This document shows positions 8,552-16,009 of a stretch of DNA of 35,603 nucleotides, one piece after another (position 1 is the stretch's first letter; each line of letters begins with the position of its first letter). The stretch is from Clostridia bacterium. Lineage in GTDB: Bacteria; Bacillota; Clostridia; Oscillospirales; CAG-272. Under the pieces are notes generated by a model. The model worked only from the letters and a program-made list of their open reading frames with translations. It did not search any database and was not told where the DNA came from. Position numbers and translations under genes: made by a program. The DNA lies in the NCBI GenBank assembly GCA_017462385.1, contig JAFTRE010000018.1, positions 1 to 35,603 of the forward strand, given 5' to 3'.

Positions 8552-9423
8552 CGTCCTTTCGCCTGCCCTCACGGCTGAAAGAGGAAGACGTTATACTTAA
8601 CGATGTACGCCTTGATATGCAATGCTACAGTCAGAACGTGTATCCGTTTAAAATATTTCCGTCCAAGGGGCTGTCGGAGCTGACGTTTGCGCCCGTGACG
8701 CTGTTTTACGGCGGCAACGGCTCGGGTAAGTCCACCTTGCTTAACGTTATTGCCGAAAAATTAAAGCTTGAGCGCGGCGCGCCCTTTAATAAAACGCCGT
8801 TTTACGGTGATTTTTTGGAGCGCTGTCATGCAGAGGTTGCGGACGGGCTGCCGCGAGACAGCCGAATCATCACAAGTGATGACGTTTTTGATCATCTTCT
8901 TGATCTCCGCGCCATAAATTCGGGCGTGGAGAGGCGCCGCGACGAGCTGTTTGAGGAATACAGAGTTTACAAGGGCGCGTCGTCACCGCGGTTTAATATG
9001 CGATCGCTGGACGATTATGATGAGCTGAAAGAGCGAAATGAGGCGCGGCACTCCACCCGCTCGGCATATGTGGCGCGGCGAATGCCAAACGAGGTGTGGG
9101 GCAAGTCAAACGGCGAGAGCGCTTTTGAGTATTTTACAAGCATGATAAAGGGCGATGCGCTGTATCTGCTTGACGAGCCCGAAAACAGTCTTTCGGCAAA
9201 GCTTCAATGTGAGCTTGCGACATTTATTGAGCAATCGTCGCGGTTTTACGGCTGTCAGTTTGTGATTTCCACGCATTCTCCTTTTCTTTTGGCAATGAAC
9301 GGAGTTAAAATATATGATCTTGACACAGTTCCCGTGAGAGCGCGAAAATGGTCGGAACTTGAAAATATAAGGACGTATTTTGAATTTTTTGAGGCGCATA
9401 GGGAGTCTTTTTATGAAAATTGA
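8539..9423 (+). CDS. AAA family ATPase (ABC-ATPase-like, COG3910-type)
   Basis: A 294-residue stand-alone ABC-type nucleotide-binding domain without membrane segments. Walker A YGGNGSGKST lies at 57-66, a signature-like SNGESAFEYF near 190, Walker B ALYLLDEPENSLS near 208-220, and a switch histidine in FVISTHSPFLLAM near 241. The layout resembles small SMC/RecF-like ATPases of the COG3910 type, whose role is mostly unknown. Its start overlaps recX by 13 bases and its stop overlaps the NUDIX gene by 11. The coupling to recA-recX hints at a DNA-repair-linked role, but that is context only. Confidence 0.8.
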   Translation: MQYLTSFRLPSRLKEEDVILNDVRLDMQCYSQNVYPFKIFPSKGLSELTFAPVTLFYGGNGSGKSTLLNVIAEKLKLERGAPFNKTPFYGDFLERCHAEVADGLPRDSRIITSDDVFDHLLDLRAINSGVERRRDELFEEYRVYKGASSPRFNMRSLDDYDELKERNEARHSTRSAYVARRMPNEVWGKSNGESAFEYFTSMIKGDALYLLDEPENSLSAKLQCELATFIEQSSRFYGCQFVISTHSPFLLAMNGVKIYDLDTVPVRARKWSELENIRTYFEFFEAHRESFYEN

Positions 9424-9838
9424 ATTTTACGATTGTGTTGACCCCGCGCTTTTGCGTTTTTCGGTGATCGTGGCGCGCTCCGAGGGAAAGCTGGTGCTTT
9501 GCAAGCACAGGGAGCGTGACACATATGAGGTGCCGGGCGGGCACATAGAGCAGGGCGAGAGCGCCGAGGAGGCCGCGCGGCGGGAGCTTTATGAAGAAAC
9601 TGGGGCGATCGATTTTACCATACGCCCCGTTTGTGCTTATTCCGTTGAGGGAAAGAACAGAGTAAACGAGAACGGTGAGAAAAAATACGGAATGCTGTTT
9701 TACGCCGAGATAACGCGATTTGAGCATGAGCTGCACAGCGAAATGGAGCGCATCGAGCTGTTTGACGAGCTGCCGGCGGCGCTGACATATCCCGAAATAC
9801 AGCCTGCGCTGATGCAGGAGCTCAATCGCCGCACATAG
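9413..9838 (+). CDS. NUDIX hydrolase
   Basis: A 141-residue NUDIX protein that would hydrolyse a nucleoside diphosphate linked to a moiety X. The Nudix box is complete at residues 43-66: G, five residues, E49, seven residues, then RELYEETG. The preceding VPGG is also typical. I place the start at ATG 9413, not at a codon 33 bases upstream, because AGGGAG lies eight bases before it. It overlaps the end of the ATPase gene by 11 bases. Similarity to MutT-type enzymes suggests pool sanitation such as 8-oxo-dGTP removal, but substrate cannot be assigned. Confidence 0.85.
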   Translation: MKIEFYDCVDPALLRFSVIVARSEGKLVLCKHRERDTYEVPGGHIEQGESAEEAARRELYEETGAIDFTIRPVCAYSVEGKNRVNENGEKKYGMLFYAEITRFEHELHSEMERIELFDELPAALTYPEIQPALMQELNRRT

Positions 9839-9841
9839 GGC

Positions 9842-9870
9842 TTGCATTGCGGAAAAATATCTGCTATAAT
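9842..9870 (+). promoter_or_regulatory. SigA-type promoter for the PHP-domain gene
   Basis: TTGCAT (9842-9847), 17-base spacer, TATAAT (9865-9870), about 28 bases before the ATG at 9898. Its position also argues against an upstream TTG start that would overlap the -35 element. Confidence 0.7.
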
Positions 9871-9897
9871 ATAAAAAACTTGTGTGAGGTACATGCA

Positions 9898-10743
9898 ATG
9901 ATACATTCCGACTGGCATATACACAGCGAATATTCCTATGACGCAATGCTTCCGCTTGAAACGCTTATTGCCCGCGGGCGCGAGCTGGGATTGCGCCGTT
10001 TCGGCGTGACAGACCACGCAAATTACAATGACGAAAAATTTTTGGGCGATCTGCGCGCCTCGGCTGAAAATGTCAAGCGCGCTCAGGCAGATTGCCCTGA
10101 GCTGATACTGGGCGTGGAGCTGACGCCTATAGCCAGGCCGGAGTTTGATTATATAGCTAAGACAGGCACCCGCGAGGGCTATGTCGCGCCCATTCAGGAC
10201 ACGCCGTATGATATTGAGTTGGCGGCGACAAAGGAGGAGTTGATCTCGCTCGGGGTGCGTTATGCCATCGGCGCGGCACATTGGCGAGTTGACGTTGCCG
10301 ACCGCGCCAACGCCGACAACAGCCTCGATAACCTCATAAAAGAGTGGTACCGTCAGCAGATGTGGCTGGCTTGCGATGAGCGAGTGACAATACTGGGGCA
10401 TCCGTGGTACAACGGACGTGCGGTGTGGTACGAGGATTTTTCGGTCATTCCGCACTCTATGAATATGGACATTGCCGCCGCGCTCAAAGAGAACGGTAAA
10501 TATGTCGAGTGCAATGTTTGCATGGTGTGCGCGGGCAAGGCAAGCGAAAAGTTCCATCATCAGTATGCCGAGTTTTTGCGTGAGCTGTTTGAGATGGGCA
10601 TACCGATTACTTACGGCTCTGACTGCCACGGCAAGCCCACGGGTGAGTACCGTGACCGCCGCGGTGCCGCCGAGAAGATTCTTGCCGCCGCAGGATTTCG
10701 CGACGGAGACATTTCCGAGCTTCCGGAAGAAATTTTGTGGTAA
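9898..10743 (+). CDS. PHP-domain metal-dependent phosphoesterase-like protein
   Basis: A 281-residue PHP (polymerase and histidinol phosphatase) domain protein. The metal-site motifs are HSDWHIHSEYSYDA at the N-terminus, GVTDHANYND near residue 35, GVELTPIARPEFDYI in the middle, AIGAAHWRVDV, ILGHPWY, and the C-terminal GSDCHG. The start at ATG 9898 has GAGGT eight bases upstream and its own promoter. Family members include histidinol phosphatase and various phosphoesterases. This one is too generic to name a substrate and has no his genes around it. It ends with a strong terminator. Confidence 0.8.
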   Translation: MIHSDWHIHSEYSYDAMLPLETLIARGRELGLRRFGVTDHANYNDEKFLGDLRASAENVKRAQADCPELILGVELTPIARPEFDYIAKTGTREGYVAPIQDTPYDIELAATKEELISLGVRYAIGAAHWRVDVADRANADNSLDNLIKEWYRQQMWLACDERVTILGHPWYNGRAVWYEDFSVIPHSMNMDIAAALKENGKYVECNVCMVCAGKASEKFHHQYAEFLRELFEMGIPITYGSDCHGKPTGEYRDRRGAAEKILAAAGFRDGDISELPEEILW

Positions 10744-10760
10744 ATAAAACCGAAAATGCA

Positions 10761-10787
10761 AAAAGCGCTGAATTTCAGCGCTTTTTT
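10761..10787. terminator. Bidirectional intrinsic terminator
   Basis: A 10-bp stem AAAAGCGCTG/CAGCGCTTTT with a five-base loop, followed by a T run on the plus strand and flanked by A residues that give a U run on the minus strand. It lies between the convergent PHP and dgoK genes. Confidence 0.85.
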
Positions 10788-10790
10788 TGT

Positions 10791-10888
10791 CGATATGTCC
10801 GCCTGTGGCGGACACGATATAATGCCGCATTGCGGCATTTCGATATATTTGACGCAGGCGTCAAATTCGATATGCGCGCTAAGCGCGC
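10791..10888. repeat. Array of four short hairpins separated by CGATAT
   Basis: Four different palindromes follow each other: 10796-10814, 10821-10839, 10848-10865 and 10874-10888, with stems of 6-9 bp. Each is preceded by the same hexamer CGATAT (10791, 10815, 10841, 10868). Stem sequences differ while the spacers are constant, so this is not a simple tandem repeat. It sits between the convergent PHP and dgoK genes, directly after the terminator. Confidence 0.75.
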
Positions 10889-10897
10889 GAGTTAAAC

Positions 10898-11884
10898 TTA
10901 ATTATTTTTCTTCCACTCGGAATAGACCAGCATCGCGCCGATACTGGGAGCGAGGCGGGCTGTTTCGTCGTCGATGACCGTGAGGTTTTTCGCACCGGCG
11001 TGACGAAGTAACAGTTCAAAGATACTTCTCAGCGGGTCACCGCCGCCGACTATAAGCTTGCCATGCTCTCCGCAGGCATTGTAGATCGACATAATATCGT
11101 CCTTGAGCAGTGCGCCGACGAAAAAGTTCGCCGCCGCATCCTTGTTCCAGCCGCCGAAAAGCTGTGTAGTCCGCGCTTTTATCAACGATGGCGAGACGCC
11201 GCGCGTGGTGGCGTAGTCAAATCCGCAGTAAAGCGACTCGGGAATTATTTTTTGAATGACGGGGTGAGGAAGTGAGTGCTTGAGCAGAGTGTGCTCCGAC
11301 ATGGCGGCGATAAATTCGCCGCACATTCCCGTCTGGAGCCATGTTATGCGTCCCGACGCATCCACCTTGAAGACTTTGTTGTAGGAACCGGGCAGGGTGA
11401 TGACAAAATCGCCGTCAATCCCAAGCCGGGACATGATGCCGTATGTCTCGCATTCTTCGCCGCTCATGGACTCGAGTGCGTCGAAAAAACGGAGCATGTC
11501 ATGCTCGTCCTTTTGCGGTAAGGTTTTGACACCCGGGATAAACAGTATCGGAATAGAGGTTATGTCCTCCAAAACAGCGAGCCGAGCCGCGGCGGCACTT
11601 TCGGCGATACCGACGGGAGCGATGACGTGTGGAATGTAATAAATGCCGACATCGGACGCCAGCGTTCCGGAGCTTATGACAGCTTCAATGTCGGACTCGG
11701 CGAGACCTCCTGAGTCGAGTAGCTCTTTGATGCATTCCTTGAGCGACTGACGCAAAAAATCGGAGGTGCCGGAAAATGCAGTGTTGCGACAGCCGGCGGT
11801 GCGCTTGGCTTCTGCCATTAGGGTTGAGTCGTTGAAAAGACGACAGCGCATATTTGTGGTGCCGCAATCTACAGTAATAAACAT
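10898..11884 (-). CDS. dgoK: 2-dehydro-3-deoxygalactonokinase (DgoK family)
   Basis: A 328-residue sugar-acid kinase of the ASKHA fold. Its N-terminal phosphate loop is FITVDCGTTNMRCRLF. The DgoK-specific region ITLPGSYNKVFKVDASG is followed by TGMCGEFIAAMSEHTLLKHS, matching the family pattern LPGT/S-K...TGE...L. The C-terminal GGGDPLRS and adenosine region complete the fold. DgoK phosphorylates 2-keto-3-deoxygalactonate in the DeLey-Doudoroff route of galactose/galactonate use. It is the last gene of an operon with a GH27 alpha-galactosidase, which would supply galactose. AGAGGT precedes the start. The family call is good; the exact substrate is inferred. Confidence 0.82.
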   Translation of the reverse strand: MFITVDCGTTNMRCRLFNDSTLMAEAKRTAGCRNTAFSGTSDFLRQSLKECIKELLDSGGLAESDIEAVISSGTLASDVGIYYIPHVIAPVGIAESAAAARLAVLEDITSIPILFIPGVKTLPQKDEHDMLRFFDALESMSGEECETYGIMSRLGIDGDFVITLPGSYNKVFKVDASGRITWLQTGMCGEFIAAMSEHTLLKHSLPHPVIQKIIPESLYCGFDYATTRGVSPSLIKARTTQLFGGWNKDAAANFFVGALLKDDIMSIYNACGEHGKLIVGGGDPLRSIFELLLRHAGAKNLTVIDDETARLAPSIGAMLVYSEWKKNN

Positions 11885-11899
11885 AATAATACCTCTTTT

Positions 11900-12100
11900 T
11901 TATTTCGGTGTAAAAAGCTGGCAGCCCGCGTCGCGGTAGCGCTCTATCAGCTCGCGCAGACGGTCGGCGGTCGTGCCCATCTTGCGGGCGAGACAGTCGA
12001 TGCAAAAATATTCTGTGATATCGTGCCCGAGCAGTTTGACGGACAGTCCCTCCTCGTCGGGGTGCAGTACTTTGCCGCACTCGCGGCAGTATTTCTTCAT
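11900..12100 (-). CDS. Small zinc-ribbon-like protein
   Basis: A 66-residue soluble protein with two CxxC knuckles, CREC at residues 5-8 and CIDC at 33-36, spaced like a zinc ribbon. A basic and acidic helical tail follows (TADRLRELIERYRDAGC). No named family was recognised. It starts four bases after the GH27 stop and ends 15 bases before dgoK, so it is clearly part of that operon. Its ribosome binding site is weak, suggesting translational coupling to the upstream gene. The function is unknown; a small metal-binding or regulatory adaptor is possible. Confidence 0.65.
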   Translation of the reverse strand: MKKYCRECGKVLHPDEEGLSVKLLGHDITEYFCIDCLARKMGTTADRLRELIERYRDAGCQLFTPK

Positions 12101-12104
12101 GGCT

Positions 12105-13238
12105 TTAAAGTGTGACCAGCTTTGCGCGGAAGGCGCGTGTGCCGTGAGCGGTGACGCGAAGTCTCATGTCGTCGCGGCGGATGCCGATATGCTCGCCAGT
12201 CAGCATGTCGGTAAGATCGACACCAACTCCCGAGGAGTAGGGAACGCCGATGTCCATAAGGGGAATTTCGAGCGTGCGGTCGGCGTCCTTTAGGTTGAAG
12301 AACACCAGGGCGAACTCACCGTTTTCCAGCATGCGGATGAAAATGGGAAAGTCCTTTGTCGTACCGTTTGCCTGATAAGCGGGGCGGCACTCGGCGTCCT
12401 GATTGAGACGGATAAGCTCTTTGTTCTGCAACAGCTTACGGCTGTCCTCGTCGAGATTGCGAATGTCGGCGCCCATCATGAGCGGAGAGGCGCACAGACA
12501 CCAGAACACAAACTGCGTGATGTACTCGTTCATGGTGGTGAAGTTGACGTCGCGCGCTACGTTTCCCTTGCCGTGCATACCGACGGTCAGCATATCGAGG
12601 TCATTGAAGCAACCGGCTGCGTTGGCGTTCATGTTGGGTATCTGCGAGGTGAGAATATCAGCGAACGACTCAAAGGAGTCGTAAATATCGTGAGTTGAGC
12701 GGTACATATGCGCACCGATGGAGCGCATCCAGTTCCAAGGTTCGCCGCGCCCCCAGTTACAGCCCGAAAAAACAATGTCGCGACCTGTCGAGCGCAGTGC
12801 CATGCTCATGGTGAGGTAGCGGTTTTTGTTGTTGGCGTAGTTGGGAAAGTTGCAGAAATCGTATTTGAGCAGGTCGACGCCCCATTCGGCAAAGGTGCGG
12901 GCGTCCTCGTATTCGTGGTCAAAGCTGGAGGGATAGCCTGCGCAGGTGCGCACACCGGCGCAGGAATACATGCCGAATTTAAGTCCCTTTGAGTGTATGT
13001 AATCGGAAAGATGCTTCATCCCATATGGAAATTTGGCGGGGTCGGGGACAAGGCGACCGGTTGTATAGTCGCGCTCCATGAGCGACCAACAGTCATCGAT
13101 GACGACATATTCATAGCCTGCGGCGAGATAGCCGAGGTCTACCATAGCGTCGGCGGTCTCTCGGATGAGAGCGTCGTTGATATTGTGACCGAAGGTATTC
13201 CAAGTGTTCCAGCCCATTGGCGGTCTTTGAGCGATCAT
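12105..13238 (-). CDS. GH27 alpha-galactosidase
   Basis: A 377-residue glycoside hydrolase family 27 enzyme, releasing terminal alpha-linked galactose. The family opening PPMGWNTWNTFG is at residues 6-17, VIDDCW at 46-51, the nucleophile region LLKYDFC around Asp127, and the acid/base region FNDLDML at 211-217. A C-terminal beta-sandwich starts near 300. There is no signal peptide, so it is cytoplasmic and would act on imported oligosaccharides. AAGGAG precedes the ATG. It leads an operon with the zinc-ribbon protein and DgoK kinase and has its own consensus promoter. GH27 also contains alpha-N-acetylgalactosaminidases, which cannot be excluded. Confidence 0.9.
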   Translation of the reverse strand: MIAQRPPMGWNTWNTFGHNINDALIRETADAMVDLGYLAAGYEYVVIDDCWSLMERDYTTGRLVPDPAKFPYGMKHLSDYIHSKGLKFGMYSCAGVRTCAGYPSSFDHEYEDARTFAEWGVDLLKYDFCNFPNYANNKNRYLTMSMALRSTGRDIVFSGCNWGRGEPWNWMRSIGAHMYRSTHDIYDSFESFADILTSQIPNMNANAAGCFNDLDMLTVGMHGKGNVARDVNFTTMNEYITQFVFWCLCASPLMMGADIRNLDEDSRKLLQNKELIRLNQDAECRPAYQANGTTKDFPIFIRMLENGEFALVFFNLKDADRTLEIPLMDIGVPYSSGVGVDLTDMLTGEHIGIRRDDMRLRVTAHGTRAFRAKLVTL

Positions 13239-13307
13239 TTTTATTCTCCTTATGGTTATGAAATATTTTTACGGGCGGACGCCGACTGATGTCCGCTTTA
13301 CATTTTA

Positions 13308-13336
13308 AGTATAACTGTGCAAAGCGGTTTTGTCAA
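13308..13336 (-). promoter_or_regulatory. SigA promoter for the GH27 operon
   Basis: On the reverse strand TTGACA (13331-13336), 17-base spacer, TATACT (13308-13313), about 70 bases before the GH27 ATG. Confidence 0.85.
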
Positions 13337-13365
13337 TAGGCGGTGTGACTTTTTTAGTTAATAAA

Positions 13366-13547
13366 GGGGCTGTCTCAAATGCATAAATGCATTTGGTCGA
13401 CAAGCCCCCGGTTTTTGCTTGGCGGCTGAACACCGCCATTTTTGCGTGTTAAAACACGCAAAAACCGCAAATTCCCGGTGTAAAGAAACCTACCGTCGGT
13501 TTCTTTACACGAGAGGCTGTCTCAAATTGAAAATTTGAGACAGCCTC
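13366..13547. mobile_element. 182-bp hairpin-rich MITE-like element
   Basis: The ends are inverted: GGGGCTGTCTCAAAT at the left and ATTTGAGACAGCCTC at the right, differing at one position. It carries five hairpins: an imperfect one at 13366-13408, then 13420-13438, 13439-13464, 13478-13510, and a perfect 16-bp stem at 13513-13547. TAAA flanks both ends and could be a short target duplication, but such A/T-rich flanks occur by chance. It has no coding capacity. It occupies most of the gap between the GH27 promoter and the phosphodiesterase stop codon. Confidence 0.55.
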
Positions 13548-13548
13548 T
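13512..13548 (-). terminator. Terminator-like hairpin after the phosphodiesterase gene
   Basis: A perfect 17-bp inverted repeat with a three-base loop, starting nine bases after the stop codon of the phosphodiesterase gene. It lacks a long U run, so efficiency is uncertain. It also forms the right end of the MITE-like element. Confidence 0.5.
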
Positions 13549-13556
13549 AAAATTAT

Positions 13557-14876
13557 TTATTTGAGTATCTCATCAATAGCCGTGCCCTGCGCGTCGGGTA
13601 ACTCGACGCCGAGAATTTTTGCGTAGGTGGGCGCCTCGTCGACTATGGGGCGGCGGTCAAGCACAACACCCTCCTTGATGTGAGGTCCCTTTGCGACCAG
13701 CGTCGGCTGAGGGCCGAGGTCGGGAAGATATCCGTGGGTTGCCGCGCCGAAGCGGAAGTCGGTCAGGTCAATGGGCTGAATGACGGGACGCTTGCAGCTG
13801 TCCGAGAATGAGGTGTAGCCGTCGGACTCCAGCACAAAGCTGAAATCTCCCGACAGATGCTCGCTCTCCTCCAGCTCCTCACGGCGGAACACCTTCGAGA
13901 AGCCGTAAATGCCCTCTTCGCACATGTCGCAAAGCAGCTTGTATACGGCATCGTAGGTCTCTTTGTCATTCGGATCCTTGAGAAACACCATGCTGGACAT
14001 GGCGTTGGAGAGGCAGTATGCCTTCCAGCTTGTAGGCCTGCTTTTTTCGTTAAGCTCGATAAAGCCGTGGTCGGCGAGGTAGACATTGGGCTTGATGGTG
14101 CGCTTGATGTCGCGCTGACCGTGGTCGCTGACCAGGAAGAAGTCGGTGTCCTGCAGCACGCCTGCCGCTTCGAGCGCTTCGCCGAGCTGTCCTATCCAAC
14201 CGTCGACGAGGTCAAGCTCGCCCTTCAGGCACTCTGCCATTGCACCGTTTTTGTGGCGGGCGTTGTCCATGTTTCCGTTGTGCACGAAAACCACCTCGGG
14301 GGAATACTCGCGTATGATGTCACAGCAATTGGTGATGAGGAAGTTATCGACCTCGGGGTGTATCATGAAGTTTTTGCGGCCTGTCAGCTTGTAAGAGTCG
14401 GCAAGCAGATGCGCGTTTTTCTCAATTATTTCAAGGCAAGCTTCATTTGCACCCGCGCGGGCAAAGGAGGAGCGCAGTGTGTCGTCCTTTTGGGGCATCC
14501 AGTATTCGGTGATATTGTAGTCGATGCAAGGGTGGTTGCCCGTGACCGTCCAGAACACTGCCGCGGTGGAGTAGCCTGCCGCTTTGGAGGCGGTGAAGAT
14601 ATCGCCGCATTTTATATTGTCCGCAAACCACAGCCAGGTGTCTTCCTTGCTGTCGGTGGTGAAAGCAAAGTTGGAGGAGATGCCGTGGCGGTCGGGGTAG
14701 CAACCGCTCATCATGCTGACATGGGAGGGATAGGTGACGGAGGGGTAGACAGTGCGAATGGTGCGCACCTCACTGCCGCCTGCCAGATATTTTTTAAAAT
14801 TCGGCTTTGTGCGAAGGTAGTCGATGTCCTCACTTATCATGGCATCGACTGAGAAGACCAAGATTCTTTTTTTCAT
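13557..14876 (-). CDS. Type I phosphodiesterase / nucleotide pyrophosphatase (alkaline phosphatase superfamily)
   Basis: A 439-residue cytoplasmic enzyme of the alkaline phosphatase superfamily. Metal and active-site motifs are VFSVDAM at the N-terminus, the nucleophile region SVTYPSHVSMMSGCYPDRHG near residues 46-65 (Thr as nucleophile), HNGNMDNARHKNG near 203, LVSDHGQ near 247, and a late ATHGYLP histidine near 386. It would hydrolyse phosphodiester or pyrophosphate bonds; the substrate is unknown. AAGAAAGGTAG precedes the start. It is divergent from a LacI-family regulator, and an operator-like palindrome lies 20 bases upstream of its ATG, so control by that regulator is plausible. Confidence 0.85.
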   Translation of the reverse strand: MKKRILVFSVDAMISEDIDYLRTKPNFKKYLAGGSEVRTIRTVYPSVTYPSHVSMMSGCYPDRHGISSNFAFTTDSKEDTWLWFADNIKCGDIFTASKAAGYSTAAVFWTVTGNHPCIDYNITEYWMPQKDDTLRSSFARAGANEACLEIIEKNAHLLADSYKLTGRKNFMIHPEVDNFLITNCCDIIREYSPEVVFVHNGNMDNARHKNGAMAECLKGELDLVDGWIGQLGEALEAAGVLQDTDFFLVSDHGQRDIKRTIKPNVYLADHGFIELNEKSRPTSWKAYCLSNAMSSMVFLKDPNDKETYDAVYKLLCDMCEEGIYGFSKVFRREELEESEHLSGDFSFVLESDGYTSFSDSCKRPVIQPIDLTDFRFGAATHGYLPDLGPQPTLVAKGPHIKEGVVLDRRPIVDEAPTYAKILGVELPDAQGTAIDEILK

Positions 14877-14895
14877 GTATCGTTCTACCTTTCTT

Positions 14896-14907
14896 GGGTA
14901 ATTACAT
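14896..14907. promoter_or_regulatory. Operator-like palindrome, near-copy of ATGTAATTACAT
   Basis: GGGTAATTACAT matches 10 of 12 positions of the perfect palindrome found at the pdhA/lplA promoters. It lies in the divergent region between the phosphodiesterase gene and the LacI regulator. Further half-sites ATTACAT (14921-14927) and ATGTAAT (14938-14944) flank the LacI promoter -35. Confidence 0.5.
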
Positions 14908-14926
14908 TAAATTTTGTGAAATTACA

Positions 14927-14956
14927 TTGACAAAAGCATGTAATATGATGTAAAAT
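14927..14956 (+). promoter_or_regulatory. Promoter of the LacI-family gene, with overlapping half-sites
   Basis: TTGACA (14927-14932), 18-base spacer, TAAAAT (14951-14956). The inverted pair ATTACAT/ATGTAAT (14921-14944) overlaps the -35 and spacer, which fits autorepression. Confidence 0.65.
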
Positions 14957-14986
14957 AATATTACCGATTATTCAAGGAGAATTTAT

Positions 14987-16009
14987 ATGGGAAAAACTCT
15001 TGCAGATATAGCTCGTGAGATAGGAGTGTCGACCGCGACGATATCGCGCGTGATGAACAACGATGGCGGTGTAACTTCTGAAACTCGGGAAAAGGTATTG
15101 CGTGAGCTGGAGCGGCTTGATTATCATCCGCGTGCTCGGCGGAGAAGCGTCGCTATGAAAAACACCGACACGGTCATGATAATCGCGGGACAGCTCAATA
15201 ATCCTATAACGCTGGGATACATAGACGGCATTCGCGCACAGCTTGCCGCCGAGGGTATACGCAGTGTCATTTCGCTAACCGATTATGACAGCTGCACCGA
15301 GCGCTCTTTTATCGAATACGCCATCGCCAACAGATATACCGGCATTTTTATTCTCAACGTGGTCGAGAGCGAGCCGCTCATTCGTCTGCTTGAAAGCTCG
15401 CCCATACCCGTGGTGCTTGTCAACCGCTATTTGCGGGCGCTTGACACCGACGTTGTGACGGTAGACAATTACCGCTGCGGATATATGGCAACACAGTATC
15501 TGCTCGGACGCGGGCATCGGCACATTGCCCACATTGCGGGTCCCGAGGGGTCTATAACCTGCCGAAACCGCACGCTGGGATACATCGATGCTATGCACGC
15601 CGCGGGACTTGAGGTCGATGCAAAAGATATTTTTTACGGTGACCGCAAATATTCCAGCGGCTTTGAGTTTGGCAAGATGCTTTCGGCGGCTCCCGCCGAC
15701 GAGCGCGCAACGGCTGTTTTTGCTACGACAGCGCTTATGGCGGCGGGCATGGTAGATGCACTGGGAGAGGGAGGCATCCGTGTGCCCGAGGACATAAGTG
15801 TGATATGCAACGATGATTACAGCAAGGACTATATGCCGTATCCCATGGAGATAACCTGCTTCCGTCAGAATCCGCGTCTTATGGGGCGGACTGCGGCGGA
15901 TCTGTTGCTTGAGCGCGTGCGCAAGCCCAGCATACCGCCGCGGCGCGTTGTATTCCCGCCCGAGCTGATGGAGAAAGGAAGTATTATTTCATATACAACC
16001 CACCATTAA
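14987..16009 (+). CDS. LacI-family transcriptional regulator
   Basis: A 340-residue repressor. The N-terminal LacI helix-turn-helix is at residues 4-23 (TLADIAREIGVSTATISRVM), with the hinge near 45-60. A periplasmic-binding-like effector domain runs from about 62 to the end (MIIAGQLNNPITLGYIDGI, TVDNYRCGYMATQYLLGRGH, VICNDDYSKD). CAAGGAGAA precedes the start. It is divergent from the phosphodiesterase gene and its 3' end overlaps the convergent SDR gene by 26 bases. The ATTACAT half-sites at its own promoter and full sites at the pdhA/lplA promoters make it the best candidate to control both. Effector unknown. Confidence 0.92.
   Translation: MGKTLADIAREIGVSTATISRVMNNDGGVTSETREKVLRELERLDYHPRARRRSVAMKNTDTVMIIAGQLNNPITLGYIDGIRAQLAAEGIRSVISLTDYDSCTERSFIEYAIANRYTGIFILNVVESEPLIRLLESSPIPVVLVNRYLRALDTDVVTVDNYRCGYMATQYLLGRGHRHIAHIAGPEGSITCRNRTLGYIDAMHAAGLEVDAKDIFYGDRKYSSGFEFGKMLSAAPADERATAVFATTALMAAGMVDALGEGGIRVPEDISVICNDDYSKDYMPYPMEITCFRQNPRLMGRTAADLLLERVRKPSIPPRRVVFPPELMEKGSIISYTTHH

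Noticed and set aside
9847-9897. TTG start for the PHP-domain gene
   Set aside because: It would lie inside the promoter (-35 to -10). ATG 9898 has a ribosome binding site and begins at the conserved metal-binding motif.
10791-10888. CRISPR array reading of the hairpin series
   Set aside because: The constant part is only six bases, the variable part is palindromic, and no cas genes are near.
15984-16009. Overlap of the LacI and SDR 3' ends as a possible error
   Set aside because: Both proteins have normal C-termini, so a 26-base convergent overlap is acceptable; transcriptional interference is possible but not shown.
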